The translations under genes were made by a program, and so were the position numbers. From the NCBI GenBank assembly GCA_005884125.1, contig VAXP01000009.1:1-39138 (forward strand): DNA of 39,138 nt, read 5' to 3'. Of the stretch, positions 23,567-33,650 are shown one piece after another. The notes beneath the pieces are model-generated. The model was not told the origin of the DNA and ran no database searches. It saw only the letters and a list, made by a program, of their open reading frames with translations. The stretch is from Actinomycetota bacterium (GTDB taxonomy: Bacteria > Actinomycetota > Acidimicrobiia > Acidimicrobiales > AC-35). Position 1 is the first letter of the stretch, and each line of letters begins with the position of its first letter.

Positions 23567-24366
23567 CAGCTCCCCTCCCTGGGCCGGAGGAGGTTGATGA
23601 CGAGAAGGATGCCCACGGCGACGGCCGCCAGGGCGACGGCCATGGCGTAGGCGGCCGGCTGGTCGAAGTTCTGGTAGCGCTCCTCGACGAACAGCGTGGC
23701 CGTCTGGGTCTTGCCCACCAGGCGGCCGGAGACCACGGCCACCGCGCCGTACTCGCCCAGGGCCCGGGCCAGGGTGAGGACGACGCCGTAGGCGAGGGCC
23801 CAGCGGATGGCGGGGAGCGTCACCCGCCGGAAGGCTTGCGCCGCCGACGCGCCCAGGGTCCAGGCCGCCTGCTCCTGCTCGATGCCGACCTCCTCGAGCA
23901 CGGGAGCCACCTCCCTCAGCACCAGAGGAAGCGAGACGAAGACGGTGGCCAGCACCATCCCGGGCAGGGCGAAGATGACCTTGACCCCGTGCTCGGCCAG
24001 CCAGGCGCCGAAGCCTGTCGTCCTGCCGTACACCAGGATCAGGGCCAGGCCGACGACGACCGGGGACACCGCCAGCGGGAGGTCGACCAGGGCGTCGAGC
24101 AGCCGCCGCCCGGGGAAACGGTGCCGCACCAGGAGCACGGCCAGACCCACCCCGGACAGGGTGTTGGCCACCACCGCGACCACGGCCACGGACCCGGTGA
24201 CTTCCAGGGCGTGGCGGGCGCTGGCGCTGGTGAGCGCGTGCCACACCGGCCCGGCTCCGTTTGCGAAGGTGCGCCAGCAGATCAGCCCGAGAGGCAGGGC
24301 GAGCAGGGCCAGCAGGTAGCCGACGGCCACGGCCCGCAGGGCGCCACGGCCGCCACGGCTAGGCAC
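23566..24366 (-). CDS. cysW: CysW, sulfate importer permease
   Basis: A 266-residue inner-membrane permease with about six helices and the coupling-helix EAA motif [28 protein letters not shown] (in pieces: [19 protein letters not shown]). [14 protein letters not shown] and the C-terminal [10 protein letters not shown] are CysW hallmarks. It heterodimerises with CysT. It overlaps cysT by 8 nt and cysA by a few bases, so the whole operon is translationally coupled. Confidence 0.93.
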   Translation of the reverse strand: MPSRGGRGALRAVAVGYLLALLALPLGLICWRTFANGAGPVWHALTSASARHALEVTGSVAVVAVVANTLSGVGLAVLLVRHRFPGRRLLDALVDLPLAVSPVVVGLALILVYGRTTGFGAWLAEHGVKVIFALPGMVLATVFVSLPLVLREVAPVLEEVGIEQEQAAWTLGASAAQAFRRVTLPAIRWALAYGVVLTLARALGEYGAVAVVSGRLVGKTQTATLFVEERYQNFDQPAAYAMAVALAAVAVGILLVINLLRPREGS

Positions 24367-25201
24367 GCCTCACCCCCAAGCGCTGCATGGCCTGCAGGGC
24401 CAGGAGGACGGCCAGGGCGGCCAGGAGGAGGACGGTCGACACCGCCGCGGCGGCCAGGGTGTTGTCGCTCTCGATCTGGCTGAAGATCTGCACCGACGCG
24501 ACCTCGGTCTTGAACGGGAGGTTGCCCGAGATCAGCACGGTCGCCCCGAACTCGCTGATGGCCCGGGCGAAGGCGAGGGCGGTCCCGGCGGCGATGGCGG
24601 GCAGGAGGTTGGGCAGGACGATGCGGCGGAAGATCGTGAACCTCTCCGCGCCCAACGACGCGGCCGCCTCCTCCATCTCCCGGTCGAGCTCGATGAGCAC
24701 GGGCTGCACGGCCCGCACCACGAAGGGCAGGGTCACGAACAACAGCGCGGCCATCACCCCCGTGCGGGCGTAGGCCAGGTTCAGGTGCACCGGGCTCGTG
24801 GTCCCGTAGAGGGCGAGGAGGACGAGGCCGGCGACGATGGTGGGCAGGGCGAAGGGCAGGTCGATGATGGCGTCCATCACCCGCTTGCCCGGGAACTCGT
24901 CCCGGACCAGCACCCACGCGATCAGGGTGCCCACGACGGCGTTGACCGCAGCCACGAGCAGCCCGAGCACCAGCGTGAGCCGGAGGGCGGCGGCCGCCTC
25001 CGGCGTCGTGACCGCGCTCCAGAACCGCCCCCATCCGTGGCCCGAGGCCCGGGCCACGATGGCGGCCAGAGGGAGGAGGACGACCACGCTGAGATACGAC
25101 GTGGCCAGCCCCACCCCGAGCCCCAGCCCCGCGCCGCCGGGGCGCCGAAGGCGCGGGGTGGGCCGCGGCCCTGCGGCGGGGTCGGCCGTCGTCGCTGTCA
25201 C
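24359..25201 (-). CDS. cysT: CysT, sulfate importer permease
   Basis: A 280-residue permease with six helices. The EAA motif is DREMEEAAASLGAERFTIFRRI, and RAISEFGATVLISGNLPFKTEVASVQIF is characteristic of CysT/CysU (quoted here in parts: RAISEFGATVLIS, FKTEVASVQIF). The first about 20 residues are hydrophilic and Pro/Arg-rich. GTG at 25201 overlaps the stop of the binding-protein gene (GTGA). It works with CysW and CysA to import sulfate or thiosulfate. Confidence 0.93.
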   Translation of the reverse strand: MTATTADPAAGPRPTPRLRRPGGAGLGLGVGLATSYLSVVVLLPLAAIVARASGHGWGRFWSAVTTPEAAAALRLTLVLGLLVAAVNAVVGTLIAWVLVRDEFPGKRVMDAIIDLPFALPTIVAGLVLLALYGTTSPVHLNLAYARTGVMAALLFVTLPFVVRAVQPVLIELDREMEEAAASLGAERFTIFRRIVLPNLLPAIAAGTALAFARAISEFGATVLISGNLPFKTEVASVQIFSQIESDNTLAAAAVSTVLLLAALAVLLALQAMQRLGVRRA

Positions 25202-26262
25202 TTCTTCGTCGCCACTCCGAGCTTGTTCTCGATCGCGGCCATCACCCCGGTCGTCGGGTCAAAGAAGCGACTGTTGACCTTGGTCCAGCCGCCGAGCTGG
25301 GCCACGGTGAACAGGCCGGGCGGGGTTTGGAACTGCGTCGGGGAGATGAGCCCGCTCACCACCGGCCGGTAGCCGTTCTGGGCGAAGATCTTCTGAGCCG
25401 CGGGCGAATAGAGAAAGGCGAGGAACGCCCTGGCCTGCTCCTGGTGCTTGGAGTTGGCGGTTACCGCCACCGGGTTCTCTATCCGGATGGTCTGGTCGGG
25501 GACGACGTAGCTCAAGGCTTGGCCGCGCTGCTGGGCGAAGATCACGTCGTTCTCGTAGTCGATCATGGCGTCGCCCTTGCCCCCCACGAAGGTCTGGAGC
25601 TGGGCGCGGGCGCTGTTGTCCTGGACAGGGACGTTCTTGAACAGGGCATCGAGGTAGGCGAGGCCGGCGGCGTCGTCCTTGCCCACGTTGCTGGCCGCGC
25701 CGTAGGCGGCTATCACGTTCCATCGGGCCCCGCCCGAGGTGAACGGGTTGGGCGTGATCACCTGGGTGCCCGACCTGGTCAGATCGGCCCAGGTCTGGAT
25801 GCTCTTGGGGTTGCCCTTGCGCACCGCGATGACGGCGACGGAGGCGGTGACCATGCCCCCGTGCACGCCCGCGTTCCAGTCGGTGGCCACGATGCCGTCC
25901 TTGACCAGGCGGGCCATGTCCGGCTCCAGCGAGAAGGCGACGACGTCGGCCGCCAACCCGGCCTCGACGGCCCGGCTCTGGTCGCCGGAGGCCCCGAAGG
26001 ACTCGGTGAAGGTGATGTCCCTGCCCTGCGGCGTCGCCTGAAAGGCCTTGATGATCTGGTCGTAGGCGGCCTGGGGCGTCGAGTAGGCCACCAGGGACAG
26101 TTGGGCCGCCGGCAGCGGGCCCCCCGCCGCGGTGGGGGCGCCTGTGCCCCCCGGCGCGGTCGTGTCCTTGCTGGAGGCGCCGGTGTCGCTCGAGCCACAC
26201 GCGGCCACCACCACGGCGGCGCCCAGCGCCAGCGCGACCAGAACCCTTCCGGATCGTCCCAC
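25198..26262 (-). CDS. Sulfate/thiosulfate-binding lipoprotein
   Basis: A 354-residue periplasmic-binding-type protein. The signal peptide RVLVALALGAAVVVAAC ends in a lipobox, with the acylated cysteine at residue 22, followed by a Ser/Thr/Gly-rich linker. Family signatures are NPKSIQTWADL and TPNPFTSGGARWNVIAAYG, the sulfate-contacting loop, and LFKNVPVQDNSARAQLQTF. GTG 26262 is preferred because longer versions place residues ahead of the signal peptide. It is first in the four-gene importer operon and has its own promoter. The Rrf2 regulator gene lies 109 nt upstream. Confidence 0.93.
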   Translation of the reverse strand: MGRSGRVLVALALGAAVVVAACGSSDTGASSKDTTAPGGTGAPTAAGGPLPAAQLSLVAYSTPQAAYDQIIKAFQATPQGRDITFTESFGASGDQSRAVEAGLAADVVAFSLEPDMARLVKDGIVATDWNAGVHGGMVTASVAVIAVRKGNPKSIQTWADLTRSGTQVITPNPFTSGGARWNVIAAYGAASNVGKDDAAGLAYLDALFKNVPVQDNSARAQLQTFVGGKGDAMIDYENDVIFAQQRGQALSYVVPDQTIRIENPVAVTANSKHQEQARAFLAFLYSPAAQKIFAQNGYRPVVSGLISPTQFQTPPGLFTVAQLGGWTKVNSRFFDPTTGVMAAIENKLGVATKK

Positions 26263-26298
26263 GGCTCCTTCTCCACAAAGTTGATTAAGTCGATCGGG

Positions 26299-26328
26299 AA
26301 TGTAGACAAGGCTCCTGGCAGGGGTCAA
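26299..26328 (-). promoter_or_regulatory. Promoter of the sulfate importer operon
   Basis: Minus-strand TTGACC (26323-26328), an 18-nt spacer and TACATT (26299-26304) form a strong promoter. The expected transcript start is near 26292, followed by an AT-rich leader (CGACTTAATCAAC) that may hold the operator for the neighbouring Rrf2 regulator. Confidence 0.55.
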
Positions 26329-26371
26329 ACCCGAAGGAACGGCGGAGGGACGGTGCTCGCGGAGTGCCGGA

Positions 26372-26836
26372 TCAGCGGATGCGGCGGCGTTCCCAGGCGC
26401 CTGGCCGCTCCAGCAGCTCACGCACCACGGGAGGGAGATCGCCGGAAACGATGTCGGCCAGCGTCACCGTCTCCAGGACGTCGCGCAGCGCGGCCCGGAC
26501 CGCCACCCAGACGTCGCGCAGGTGGGCGGCGGCACCCTCGTAAGCCGTGGCCTCGGGCCTCTCCCCCCGAACCTCGGCCAGGGGCCCGTCCAGGGGCCGC
26601 ATGATGTCGGCCACCGTGATCTGGTTTGCGGGTCTGGCCAGGCGGTACCCGCCCTCGGTGCCCCGCTGGGTCTCGAGCAGACCGGCGTGGCGCAGCGTCG
26701 TGAGCGTGTTCTCGAGGAACTTGTGGGGCAGGTCCTGCTCGCTGGCCAGCACTTCGCCCTTGACCGGCCCACCTCCGGCGGCGGCCAGCGTGAGCAGCGC
26801 CCGTACGGCATAGTCGGCCTTGGCCGAGATGTACAC
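26372..26836 (-). CDS. Rrf2 family transcriptional regulator without cysteines (CymR-like)
   Basis: A 154-residue winged-helix regulator. The N-terminus MYISAKADYAVRALLTLA, the helix DLPHKFLENTLTTLRHAGLL and the wing TQRGTEGGYRLARP are standard Rrf2. It contains no cysteine at all, so it cannot hold the Fe-S cluster of IscR or NsrR. That places it functionally closer to CymR, which controls cysteine and sulfur genes with a partner enzyme. It sits directly upstream of the sulfate importer, which it probably controls. GTG at 26836 has a GACAAT hexamer 7 nt upstream (26844-26849), another possible leaderless start. Confidence 0.9.
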   Translation of the reverse strand: MYISAKADYAVRALLTLAAAGGGPVKGEVLASEQDLPHKFLENTLTTLRHAGLLETQRGTEGGYRLARPANQITVADIMRPLDGPLAEVRGERPEATAYEGAAAHLRDVWVAVRAALRDVLETVTLADIVSGDLPPVVRELLERPGAWERRRIR

Positions 26837-26878
26837 GCTTCAAATTGTCACGCGCTCGGGGCCGAGGCGACGAACCGA

Positions 26879-27514
26879 CTACGGAGCGGTGGCGCCGGCC
26901 CGGTTGACGGCACCGATCAACCTGGGAGGAATGTGGGTGAACGTGCACGACAGGCGCACACCCGCCGAGGTCACCGCCACCAGCGGCTGACAGGGGACCA
27001 GGTCCCCCCTGGGTATGACCACGGAGGCGGCCGGCAGTCCGGCGAATCGGAGGACGAGGCGCCCGCCCTCCGCCGCCGCGCTGGCCAGGCCGGCCAGACC
27101 CGACGGGCCCAACCGCATGACGACCCGCAGGTCGACGCCGAAGGCCGCCGCCAGGGCGGCCGCGGTGATGTCGACCGTGACCGTCCCCCGGCTGATGCGG
27201 TTCAGCTGGCCCCGCTGCTCGGCGATGAGGGCGTGGCGGTCGATCACCACCCCCCGCAGGTCGAGCGCAACCTCGTGGAGCTGGAGCCTGGAGGAGCGGA
27301 TCCCGTCGAAGCGCAGCGCCACCTCGGTCACCCGGCCCGAGACAACAAGCTGGCCGACGAACGGGAACGAGCTCACCTTGGCGTGGACGGCCGCGGCCTC
27401 GGGCACCGCGGCCCCGGCCCGCTTCCGCAGCTCGGACTGGGCGAACACCCGGGCGCCCTGGTCGGCGGCCACGAGCAGCACGGCGATCAGGGCGGCGACC
27501 AGGAGCTTGCGCAC
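26879..27514 (-). CDS. DUF2993 (LmeA-like) lipid-binding envelope protein
   Basis: A 211-residue protein with an N-terminal signal or anchor (KLLVAALIAVLLVAADQGA). A beta-rich DUF2993 domain follows: FPFVGQLVVSGRVTEVALRFDGI, LHEVALDLRGVVIDR, GTVTVDITAAALAAAFG (in pieces). The mycobacterial member LmeA binds phospholipid and supports lipomannan assembly. DUF2993 is widespread in actinobacteria, so a periplasmic lipid-related role is likely. GTG at 27514 begins 8 nt after the SnoaL remnant ends, and the genes from the FKBP lipoprotein onward probably form one unit. The two late cysteines could form a disulfide. Confidence 0.85.
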   Translation of the reverse strand: MRKLLVAALIAVLLVAADQGARVFAQSELRKRAGAAVPEAAAVHAKVSSFPFVGQLVVSGRVTEVALRFDGIRSSRLQLHEVALDLRGVVIDRHALIAEQRGQLNRISRGTVTVDITAAALAAAFGVDLRVVMRLGPSGLAGLASAAAEGGRLVLRFAGLPAASVVIPRGDLVPCQPLVAVTSAGVRLSCTFTHIPPRLIGAVNRAGATAP

Positions 27515-27522
27515 GGGAGGTC

Positions 27523-27711
27523 TCAGACCCGGTCGAGGCCCAGTTGTCTTCTGGAATCCTCGCTGTCCGCGACCAGCTCCCAGTGACGAAGGCGGCCTTG
27601 AGCCACCTCGGCCACCCAGATGACCGTGAGCCCCCGCTCGACCTCGCGCCGGTTGATGCAGTCGATGAAGCTGATGACGGAAGCGACAGGAGGACGGGCC
27701 CGAAGGATCAC
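27523..27711 (-). pseudogene. SnoaL-like (NTF2-fold) remnant with internal deletion
   Basis: A 62-codon frame. The first part, SVISFIDCINRREVERG, looks like the start of a SnoaL-like NTF2-fold protein. The second part, VIWVAEVAQGRLRHWELVADSEDSRRQLGL (in pieces: VIWVAEVAQGRL, WELVADSEDS), looks like the family's C-terminus. The middle of about 70 residues that normally joins them is absent, while the frame is preserved. It starts at GTG 27711. The simplest reading is an in-frame deletion that left a non-functional or minimal protein inside the FKBP-DUF2993 unit. A genuine short protein cannot be excluded. Confidence 0.55.
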
Positions 27712-27735
27712 AGCGAAGTCCGTGGTCCCGGCTGT

Positions 27736-28266
27736 CTACTGCACCGCCACCAGGTCGATGACGAACACCAGCGTCTCGTTCGGGCCTACCGCGGGCGGCG
27801 ATCCCCGGGCGCCGTATCCCAGGTCGGGCGGGATGACGAGCTCGCGGCGTCCTCCGACCTTCATCCCCACGATGCCCTGGGAGAAGCCGGGGATCACCCC
27901 GTTGAGCGGGAAGTCGGCGGGCTGACCGCGGGACCAGGAGGAGTCGAACTCCTGGCCGTTGTCGTAGTTGACCCCGACGTACTGCACCCGCACGGTCGAC
28001 GAAGGGGTCGCCGCCGCGCCGGTGCCCACGACCAGGTCCTTGACGACGAGCTGGGTCGGCTTCGGTGCCGTTCCCGAGCCGATCTGGGGCTTGACGCTGG
28101 GGTTGGACGCATTCCCTACCGTCGGCGCCGCGCCCGGGGACGGCGGCGTGGTCGACGCTCCCCCCGGCTGGGTATTGCCCGACGACGAATGGCCGGAACT
28201 GCCGCAGCCCGCGGCGAGGAGGCCGGTGAGGGCGAACAGAACTGTGACGCTCAATAGCGTGCGCAT
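27736..28266 (-). CDS. FKBP-type peptidyl-prolyl isomerase lipoprotein
   Basis: A 176-residue exported protein. The signal peptide LLSVTVLFALTGLLAAGC ends in a lipobox, then a Ser/Pro/Gly linker of about 45 residues, then an FKBP domain (about 70-176): VRVQYVGVNYDNGQEFDSSW, ADFPLNGVIPGFSQGIVGMKVGGRRELVIPPDLGYG and VFVIDLVAV, all with the usual active-site residues (Tyr, Phe, Asp, Ile). It probably helps fold proteins outside the membrane. It lies 55 nt downstream of sufB, with a stem-loop between them. Confidence 0.92.
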   Translation of the reverse strand: MRTLLSVTVLFALTGLLAAGCGSSGHSSSGNTQPGGASTTPPSPGAAPTVGNASNPSVKPQIGSGTAPKPTQLVVKDLVVGTGAAATPSSTVRVQYVGVNYDNGQEFDSSWSRGQPADFPLNGVIPGFSQGIVGMKVGGRRELVIPPDLGYGARGSPPAVGPNETLVFVIDLVAVQ

Positions 28267-28277
28267 CGGCGCATCCT

Positions 28278-28294
28278 CGCCCGGACCCCGGGCG
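28278..28294 (-). terminator. Short GC stem-loop between sufB and the FKBP gene
   Basis: CGCCCGG-ACC-CCGGGCG is a 7-bp stem with a 3-nt loop, 12 nt upstream of the FKBP ATG on the minus strand. It borders the GAGGA Shine-Dalgarno, so it may limit read-through from sufB or mask ribosome binding. No T-run follows. Confidence 0.35.
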
Positions 28295-28321
28295 GGCGTC
28301 TACTCCAGCTGGGGAGGGCCC

Positions 28322-29725
28322 TCAGCCGACCGAGCCCTCCATCTGCAGCTCGATGAGCCGGCTCCATTCGACCGCGTACTCCATGGGCAGGGTGCGGGTG
28401 ACGGGCTCGATGAACCCGTTGACGATCATGCTCATGGCCTGCTGCTCCGAGAGGCCCCGGCTCATCAGGTAGAAGAGCTGGTCGTCGCCCACCTTGGAGA
28501 CCGTGGCCTCGTGGCCGATCTGGGCGTCCTGCTCGCCAACCTCCATGTAGGGGTAGGTGTCGGAACGGCTCTGGTCGTCCAGGATCAGGGCGTCGCAGCG
28601 CACGAAGCTCTTGGCGTGGGTCGCGCCCTCATCGACGTGGACGAGGCCGCGGTAGGAGGTGCGCCCGCCGTCCTTGGAGATCGACTTGGAGACGATGGTC
28701 GAGGTCGTCTCGGGGGCGTGGTGGTACATCTTCGCCCCCGCGTCCTGATGCTGTCCGGGCCCGGCGTAGGCCACCGAGAGCACCTCGCCTGAGGCCTTGG
28801 GACCCATCAGGAAGACGGACGGGTACTTCATGGTGAGGCGGGACCCGATGTTGCCGTCGATCCATTCGACGTGGGCCTCGGTGTCGGCCCGCGCCCGCTT
28901 GGTCACCAGGTTGTAGACGTTGGGCGACCAGTTCTGGATGGTGGTGTAGGTGATGCGGGCGCTCGGCATGGCCACCAGCTCCACCACGGCGGAGTGCAGT
29001 GAGTTGGTGCTGTAGACGGGCGCGGAGCAGCCTTCGATGTAGTGCACCTGGGCGCCCTCGTCGGCGATGATCAGCGTGCGCTCGAACTGGCCCGCGTTCT
29101 CGGCGTTGATGCGGAAGTAGGCCTGCAGGGGAAGCTCGCACTTCACCCCGGGCGGGACGTAGATGAACGAGCCGCCGCTCCACACCGCCGAGTTCAGCGC
29201 CGCGAACTTGTTGTCGTTGGGCGGGATGATCTTGCCGAACCAGCGCTTGACGATCTCGGGGTACTCCCGCAGCCCGGTATCCATGTCTGAGAACAGGATC
29301 CCCTGCTTCGCGAGCTCGTCCCGATTGCGGTGGAAGACGACTTCGCTGTCGTACTGTGCGGTGACGCCGGCGAGATACTTGCGCTCGGCCTCGGGGATGC
29401 CCAGCTTCTCGTAGGTGGCCTTCATCTGCTCGGGCAGCGATTCCCACTCGTCCACCTGCTGTCCGGCCGGCTTGAGGTAGTAGTAGATGTCGTCGAAGTT
29501 GATGTCGGGCATGTTCACGGCGAACCAGGGCGCCATGGGCCGCTTCATGAAGTGGCGCAGGGCCTTGAGCCGGAAGTCCGTCATCCACTGGGGCTCCCCC
29601 TTCCACCAGGAGATCTCCCGCACCACGTCCTCCGACAGGCCCTTCTTGGGCGTGAGGGCGTACTCGACGGCGGTGTCCGCCCACCCGAGCTTGTAGCGGC
29701 CGAGATCGAGATCGGTGGTGGCCAT
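28322..29725 (-). CDS. sufB: SufB, scaffold subunit of the SufBCD complex
   Basis: A 467-residue core scaffold where the nascent Fe-S cluster forms with SufD and SufC. Landmarks are [38 protein letters not shown], the conserved Cys377 in [18 protein letters not shown] and [21 protein letters not shown]. Length is normal. ATG 29725 has the Shine-Dalgarno GGGAGG 14 nt upstream. It stands alone: sufD and sufC2 are about 14 kb away on the same strand, and sufC1-sufS-sufU lie about 22 kb away in the other direction of transcription. Its upstream region carries the second copy of the shared suf element. Confidence 0.96.
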   Translation of the reverse strand: MATTDLDLGRYKLGWADTAVEYALTPKKGLSEDVVREISWWKGEPQWMTDFRLKALRHFMKRPMAPWFAVNMPDINFDDIYYYLKPAGQQVDEWESLPEQMKATYEKLGIPEAERKYLAGVTAQYDSEVVFHRNRDELAKQGILFSDMDTGLREYPEIVKRWFGKIIPPNDNKFAALNSAVWSGGSFIYVPPGVKCELPLQAYFRINAENAGQFERTLIIADEGAQVHYIEGCSAPVYSTNSLHSAVVELVAMPSARITYTTIQNWSPNVYNLVTKRARADTEAHVEWIDGNIGSRLTMKYPSVFLMGPKASGEVLSVAYAGPGQHQDAGAKMYHHAPETTSTIVSKSISKDGGRTSYRGLVHVDEGATHAKSFVRCDALILDDQSRSDTYPYMEVGEQDAQIGHEATVSKVGDDQLFYLMSRGLSEQQAMSMIVNGFIEPVTRTLPMEYAVEWSRLIELQMEGSVG

Positions 29726-29766
29726 CAGTCGAAGACCTGCCTCCCTGTCAGCGAGAAGGACGGGGA

Positions 29767-29796
29767 ATTTCCCCTACGGCGATAGTAACAATCTAC
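29767..29796. promoter_or_regulatory. Shared suf element, copy B (upstream of sufB)
   Basis: This copy matches 23 of 30 positions of 5205-5234 on the same strand. It contains minus-strand TACTAT (29782-29787), a likely sufB -10 hexamer, and TAGATT (29790-29795). The element therefore covers a core promoter at both loci. Relative to the controlled gene it is reversed here, which suits a dimer-binding site or a bidirectional promoter module. The rest of the 172-bp gap to the ABC gene shows nothing I recognise. Confidence 0.6.
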
Positions 29797-29897
29797 TCCC
29801 CGGGCGGCATCCCCGAGTCCCGGCGGGACTCCATCCTGGCCGGAGGGTGTGACAGAAACCCCAGGTCGGCCCGGAAGGGGCAGCGGACGGGCGGGGA

Positions 29898-31763
29898 TCA
29901 GCGGCCGGTCTGGGAGGCGGCGCCGGCCGGGGCCCCGCCCACCACGTCCCCCACCCCCCCGGCCACGGTGGCCAGGTCTCCCTGGCCCCCGGTCCAGGAG
30001 GCGAACAGGTCGGCGTAGCGGCCACCCCGGTCGACCAGCTCATGGTGGGTTCCCTCCTCGATGAGCCCGCCCTCGTCCACCACGGCCACCCGGTCGGCCC
30101 GGGCCGCGGTCGACAGCCGGTGGGCGATGACGATGACCGTCCTTCCCTCCATGAGGGCGGTGACGGCCCGCTCGACCTCCACCTCGGTCCCGGGGTCCAG
30201 GTTGGAGGTGGCCTCGTCGAGGACGAGGACGGCGGGGTTGGCCAGCGCGGCCCGGGCCAGGGAGACGAGCTGGCGCTCCCCGGCCGACAGGCGGGAGCCC
30301 CGCTCCCGGACCTCGGTGGAGAGGCCCTCGGGCAGGCCCTCGAAGTGCTCGAGCACCCCGATGGTGTCCATGGCCCGGCGCACCTCCTCGTCGCTGGCGC
30401 CGTCGCGGCCGATGCGCACGTTCTCGAAGATCGTGCCGTGGAAGAGGAACCCCTCCTGGGGAACGACGACGATGCGCTCCCGCAGCGAGCGGAAGGTGGC
30501 GTCGCGCAGGTCGGTCCCGCCCATTGAGATGGACCCCTCGGTGGGGTCGTAGAGCCTGGCCACCAGCTTGGCCAGGGTCGACTTGCCCGCGCCCGTCGGC
30601 CCCACCAGGGCCAGGCGCTCCCCCGGTGCGATGGTGAGGCTCACGTCGCTCAGGACCTTGGGGCCGTCGCCGTAGGCGAAGCCGACGCTGCCCACCTCGA
30701 TGGCGCCCCGGACGGGCAGGTCGACCGCGCCGGGGCGCTCCTGCACGGCCGAGCGGGTGTCGAGCAGCCCGAAGAGCTTGGCCAGCGCCGCTCCGGAGGA
30801 CTGGACCAGGTTGAAGAGCTGGCTGAGCTGCTGGATGGGGTCGAACAGGTAGCTCAGGTAGAGCACGAAGGCGGCGACGGTGCCCAGCGTGGTGCGGTGC
30901 TCGTGAACGAGCACACCCCCGAGGCCGACCACGGCGGCGGTGGTGACGACCGTCGACGTCTCCACCACCGGGAAGTACCTGGCCGATATCCCGATGGCGT
31001 TGACGTTGGCGTGGAGCTGGGCGTCGTTGTGCTCGGAGAAGCGGCTGGCCTGCAGGCGCTGGCGCCCGAAGGCCTTGATGACCCGGATGCCGGCGATGCC
31101 CTCCTGCAGCGTCGACATGGTCTGGCTGATGCGGTCCCGCACCGTCAGGTAGGCCGTGTTCGACTCGCGCCGGAACCAGCGGGTGGCGATCACCAGGGGG
31201 GGCAGGGCCACCAGGCAGACCAGGAACAGCAGCGGGCTGTACACGATGAGCACCACGACGGTGATCACGAACAGCAGGCCGTTGGTGACGAACTGGACCA
31301 GGCCCATCTGGATGAGGTCCTGGAGGGCGTCGATGTCGGAGGTCATGCGGGCCACCAGCCGCCCGGTCTGCTCCCGGTCGAAGAAGGCCATGGACATGCT
31401 CTGGATGTGGCGGAAGACGCGGACCCTCAGGTCCCGCAGGAACTGCTCGCCCACCCGGCTCACCAGCACGATCTGGGCCCGGCCCAGCACCAGGGCGGCG
31501 ATGGCCACCCCCAGGTAGGCCAGGGCGACGCGGTTCAGAGTCCCCGGGCTGCGGTGCTTGCCCAGGCCGTGGTCGATGCCGTAGCCGATGAGGCGGGGGC
31601 CGGCCAGGGTGGCCAGGGTGAACAGGACCATGACCGAAAGGGCGGTGACGACCAGGGCGCGGTAGGGCCGCAGCATGCGAAACGAGCGCCGGACGACCTT
31701 GCCCGCCTCCTCCCGGCTGAGGCGGTCCTCCTCGTCGAGGGCGACGTCGCGCCACCAGCCCAC
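29898..31763 (-). CDS. ABC exporter half-transporter with consensus ATPase site (second of heterodimer)
   Basis: A 621-residue type IV ABC exporter: six-helix domain (about 35-320) then an ATPase (about 350-600). Walker A GPTGAGKST is intact, and Walker B VLVLDEATSNLD keeps the catalytic Glu. The signature is degenerate: LSAGE at 492-496, with Ala494 replacing Gly. The partner has the opposite pattern, so this subunit's nucleotide site pairs with the partner's LSGGQ to give the active site. The C-terminal 25 residues are Gly/Ala-rich. GTG 31763 starts 2 nt after the partner's stop. Substrate unknown (multidrug or lipid-like). Confidence 0.93.
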   Translation of the reverse strand: MGWWRDVALDEEDRLSREEAGKVVRRSFRMLRPYRALVVTALSVMVLFTLATLAGPRLIGYGIDHGLGKHRSPGTLNRVALAYLGVAIAALVLGRAQIVLVSRVGEQFLRDLRVRVFRHIQSMSMAFFDREQTGRLVARMTSDIDALQDLIQMGLVQFVTNGLLFVITVVVLIVYSPLLFLVCLVALPPLVIATRWFRRESNTAYLTVRDRISQTMSTLQEGIAGIRVIKAFGRQRLQASRFSEHNDAQLHANVNAIGISARYFPVVETSTVVTTAAVVGLGGVLVHEHRTTLGTVAAFVLYLSYLFDPIQQLSQLFNLVQSSGAALAKLFGLLDTRSAVQERPGAVDLPVRGAIEVGSVGFAYGDGPKVLSDVSLTIAPGERLALVGPTGAGKSTLAKLVARLYDPTEGSISMGGTDLRDATFRSLRERIVVVPQEGFLFHGTIFENVRIGRDGASDEEVRRAMDTIGVLEHFEGLPEGLSTEVRERGSRLSAGERQLVSLARAALANPAVLVLDEATSNLDPGTEVEVERAVTALMEGRTVIVIAHRLSTAARADRVAVVDEGGLIEEGTHHELVDRGGRYADLFASWTGGQGDLATVAGGVGDVVGGAPAGAASQTGR

Positions 31764-31765
31764 GG

Positions 31766-33616
<1,851 letters not shown>

Positions 33617-33623
33617 GAGCGAG

Positions 33624-33647
33624 AGCCTACTTGACCCCTGGGTCAAG
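33624..33647 (-). promoter_or_regulatory. Leaderless promoter with perfect palindromic operator for the ABC exporter
   Basis: Minus-strand TAGGCT (33624-33629) lies 7 nt before ATG 33616. Directly next to it, CTTGACCCCTGGGTCAAG (33630-33647, plus strand) is a perfect 8-bp inverted repeat with a 2-bp centre filling the -35/-10 spacer. That position is typical of MerR-type activators, but a simple repressor would also fit. No dedicated regulator gene is adjacent. Confidence 0.55.
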
Positions 33648-33650
33648 CCT

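Noticed and set aside
26372-26836. IscR-type Fe-S sensor controlling suf
   Set aside because: The protein has no cysteines, so it cannot bind an Fe-S cluster in the IscR way. Control of suf by it is not supported directly.
27937-27957. tRNA T-arm-like inverted repeat (GGAGTCGAACTCC)
   Set aside because: It encodes the conserved EFDSSW segment of the FKBP domain, and there is no acceptor or anticodon arm around it.
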